64,000 bases of DNA, from NCBI GenBank assembly GCA_028023455.1, contig JAQFVV010006273.1, positions 4,226,142 through 4,290,141 on the forward strand, written 5' to 3'. Made by a program: the position numbers and the translations under genes. Of the stretch, positions 61,124 to 64,000 are shown piece after piece. The notes under the pieces are model-generated. The model did no database searches, had not been told where the DNA came from, and worked only from the letters and a program-made list of their open reading frames with translations. How positions within the stretch are numbered: the first letter of the stretch is position 1; every line of letters begins with the position of its first letter. The DNA comes from Epiperipatus broadwayi (Eukaryota; Onychophora; Udeonychophora; Euonychophora; Peripatidae).

Positions 61124-62751
61124 ATTTGCCATATGAAAAAAAAGGCTTCTTGACAGTTGAAATTGTAGGATAAGAGATTTTTTAAATTGATAGAGATTTA
61201 AATTCCATGATTGATATTACATGCTATTTTATAAAACGTAGTTCTGAAAGTTAAAATTTTAGTCATGATTACATGATTGCACACATGTCTGTAAAGATCT
61301 TGACATATGTTTGTAATCAGATATTTAGGATTTTTTTTCAGGGAGTCAGTTATAGCCAACTTAGATAATTATCCAATGCCTGTCAGCAAATAGATTTTTA
61401 GCTATTCTTAACTTGACAATAAAACAAGAATGAAAAAAAGCTAAAGTTCTCATCATTCAAAAATTGGAATTATGGCAAGCCATACTTTCTTTTTCACTAT
61501 TTTATAAATTTATCAAGCTTTCAAGTTTATATGCTAAAATAAACAATACTAGAAAAATGATAAACAAATCAAATATTATTTTCTGATTGTAAAATAGCAA
61601 AGTGCCACTGATAATGAATGTTTTATTAGAGTTGCAAACTACAACTAACTAAGATCAAGTTTTATCCCTTGACTGTAAAGCTGATCCTGATTATAATTAA
61701 ATTTTAGCTTTTGATTATATTATTTTATTGTCTAATTTATCAAAAAAAAACTTAATATACAATAGTAGTGCAAAAAAATTATTTCTTGTTTACAACATTG
61801 AAATTGTTTTTAACTTTTTTTATTTTCTTTGGTTTTATGAATTCATTTCATCAATGTATTTTACATTATCAAGATACAACAAAAATCCATCTTATATTAT
61901 TATAAATTAAAACTGAAATTGAAAAAAGAGCTTATCAAAGGATTTATATAAAGGTAACATAGGTTTTATATAAAGTATAAGCATGAATTATTAAAAAAAG
62001 AGTGGAAATGATTGGGGAATTTTGAATTGTGTATATATGGAAAATGTATTAAAAATAAATAAATGAAAAATATTAAGCTATTGAAAGAGAGAATTTATAA
62101 AAGGGAGGGGGGGGGGCATTTGAACGAGTGATAATGAAAAATATGTAAGTGATAATTATAAATTGTTGAATGTGATTATTAGCCTATCATGGCAATGACT
62201 CAAGGATTCAAATACAAAAAAAGAGACCCCCCCTCCCCAGATAGCCCAGAAATTTTTAAGCAAAGTTTGTTTTTTAGGTTGATCACTAATAAAACACTTA
62301 TATGCAATCATTCAATAATGCTCATTGAAAGAGTACTTAGCTATCTTTAGCTTAGAGAATAAAATTTAAAATATATATAGAAGTAAATAAACACAAGAAA
62401 TGATTGATACATAATAAGATAACTTTTCAACTTTTCAGCAGACTTTCAGTACTTCTTTTGCCATGCTTTTGAGTAGCATTAAGGGGAATCATTTGAGTGA
62501 TTACTGAAGTATTTGAAAATCTATCTTAATTTGTGTCAAACATCTTTTGCATTTATTTATATATATATTAAGAATAAAATGTAGTACTAAAAGTTGAAGA
62601 GGATTTTATTCTATATTGAGCTATTTAAGATTGCTTTTATTTTCTTTATAATTGCAACCAATCAGATAATACAGAAAGAGGTGTGTGGATACATATATAT
62701 ATATATAATATTTTAAATACATGATATATTGTCTATACTGAAGTTAATGCA
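61124..62751. other. A/T-rich stretch with G and C runs
   Basis: A G-run (62104-62116) and a C-rich patch (62226-62239) about 110 bp apart are complementary and could pair. Otherwise nothing is recognised; the 61728-61910 ORF is chance. Confidence 0.4.
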
Positions 62752-62930
62752 ATTAGAAGGAATTTGAACTCAGACTTTCATGCTCCCTATATCTATCCAC
62801 TTCATCTCATGCAAAATACATATATTAAAGATTATCTTTTTCACGTGTGCGTGTTTATGTGTATCAGTTATATGAGATGAAATGGATAGATATAGAGAGC
62901 TTGAAAGTCTGAGTTCAAACCCTTTCTAAT
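62752..62930. mobile_element. Small palindromic (MITE-like) element
   Basis: The left arm 62752-62812 is the near reverse complement of 62868-62929 (TTAGAAGG...TCATCTCAT versus ATGAGATGA...CCTTTCTAA; about 61 bp, a few mismatches) with a 55-bp spacer containing ACGTGTGCGTG. (TA)n lies just outside both ends (62695-62707 and 62940-62949). TA-rich flanks and a pure inverted repeat suit a Tc1/mariner-type or other MITE. No transposase. Confidence 0.6.
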
Positions 62931-64000
62931 ATACACACACATATATATAAAGATGTGAGCATGTGAATTCAGTAAAAAAATTAAGGAGATTTGGAATGGC
63001 TTACAAAATCTGCCTACGAGCACATGATAAATGATATATTATTTAAATATTACATTTATAAAATTACCTTCACTTTTTGCAGTATTATTCTTCCCAAACA
63101 TATTAATTGTCTATATTTGAATTCAATATTTTCATTATCCACCAGAGTTTCTAATTTATTATCTTTATTTTTAACCTTAAAAAAATAAATAAATAAATAA
63201 ATACTCCTACTACTACAATTACTAATAAAACAACTCATAATTAATTAATTGGAGATAAATTATGATAATTATACATTTTAAGAATTAGTACAAAATGAAA
63301 TAAATCCATTTAGTCTTTCTTAATTCTAGTAAATTTCATTGTTACAATAAACATTATGTATAAGAATAAACTATAAAAATAAAAAGGAGAATTTTGCAAA
63401 CAAAAATATTATATAAGTGCATCAAACACTTCTTTAAAGAGAAGTGAATGAGCTGTTATATACCAAGTGTATTTTTACCTTATGATCAACATTCTCCAAT
63501 TATAAATAGCTACTTTTTAATGTTCAATAATTGGCTAAGAGATTCCAATATAGACTTTGGAAATATTATTAGGTAATTAAGAATTTTGAAGCAAGCTTAT
63601 AACTTTTTTAGATAATTGATCAACAAACAATCCAATTACTGTTTGGAAAATGGTTATTTAAGCTAATATTAGATATTCTGTTTAAAAACGAATGGAAAAT
63701 CATCAATTAACTAATCTGGGGAGAATGATTTCTCTTTCACTCCTTTTTGTAGAAAAATGTTTGAAAGGTCTTTCAGTGTGCTACTTATATCTGCTTCACA
63801 TACATCCCTCATATAAATGCATGTATTGTGAAATATTTTTAAATATGTAAGAAATATATATTTTATTACAGAAAAATCACAATCAGATGTTGATAAATAG
63901 TGATTAATAAAAATAGTAAGCTGTAAATACTTTTTACATTTAAAAGGGGAATATTTTTTAAATGCAATTTCTTGATATTATTTAGTAATATAAGTGCTAC
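62931..64000. other. A/T-rich stretch, nothing recognised
   Basis: An (AATA)n microsatellite lies at 63180-63202. ORFs 62991-63188 and 63056-63238 overlap on opposite strands and are chance. Confidence 0.45.

Noticed and set aside
1-64000. CRISPR arrays, bacterial operons, riboswitches, rRNA
   Set aside because: No regularly spaced repeats, no dense ORFs and no conserved RNA words of these kinds were seen.

Overview
The window is very A+T-rich, repeat-laden eukaryotic DNA with no intact protein-coding gene that I can identify. The retroelement families seen (Penelope-like elements with a C-terminal GIY-YIG nuclease, LINEs, Ty3/Gypsy elements), the fold-back repeats, the microsatellites and the tRNA-derived sequences together point to an intergenic or intronic stretch of an invertebrate animal genome. 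A mollusc, perhaps a cephalopod, is my best guess, but that is an impression and not a demonstration. Nothing looks bacterial: there are no operons, no dense ORFs and no CRISPR. Almost all of the short ORFs are chance or shadow ORFs.

Layout. 0.5-1.3 kb: decayed LINE endonuclease, split by a short interspersed repeat (called family X here). 6.2-7.7 kb: a second decayed LINE (endonuclease plus start of RT), split by a 777-bp fold-back element that has an 11-bp target duplication and hammerhead-ribozyme-like cores. 8.5-9.0 kb: inverted pair of family X. 9.0-10.5 kb: head-to-head inverted pair of a decayed Penelope-like element. 10.8-11.4 kb: LINE RT relic. 12.5-12.9 kb: another inverted terminal pair of the same Penelope-like family. 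13.3 kb: tRNA-Gly-like sequence. 19.0-20.9 kb: the best-preserved element, a head-to-head pair of Penelope-like copies, one with a 303-codon ORF covering the RT palm (YVDD) to GIY-YIG. 22.0-22.4 kb: 428-bp fold-back element flanked by a 17-bp direct repeat. 27.9-29.2 kb: cluster of fold-back copies related to the 7.7-8.5 kb element. 41.7-42.4 kb: LINE-type zinc-knuckle relic followed by a 38-39 bp tandem repeat. 43.1-45.8 kb: minus-strand Ty3/Gypsy element whose RT/RNase H segment is deleted. 49-50.6 kb: CpG-containing patch with a promoter-like cluster and a 59-codon minus-strand ORF that could belong to a small host gene. 52.5-53.6 kb: second, different minus-strand Ty3/Gypsy relic (protease and RT). 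60.4, 61.05 and 62.75 kb: further copies of family X, of the tRNA-Gly-like sequence, and a small palindromic element.

The recurring theme is retroelement ends arranged as inverted (head-to-head) pairs. In at least one family these ends carry a hammerhead-like RNA fold, with a short palindrome where helix III should be. That is what one expects of Penelope-like elements or of their non-coding 'retrozyme' relatives. The segments between these elements are long A/T-rich stretches in which I see no gene.
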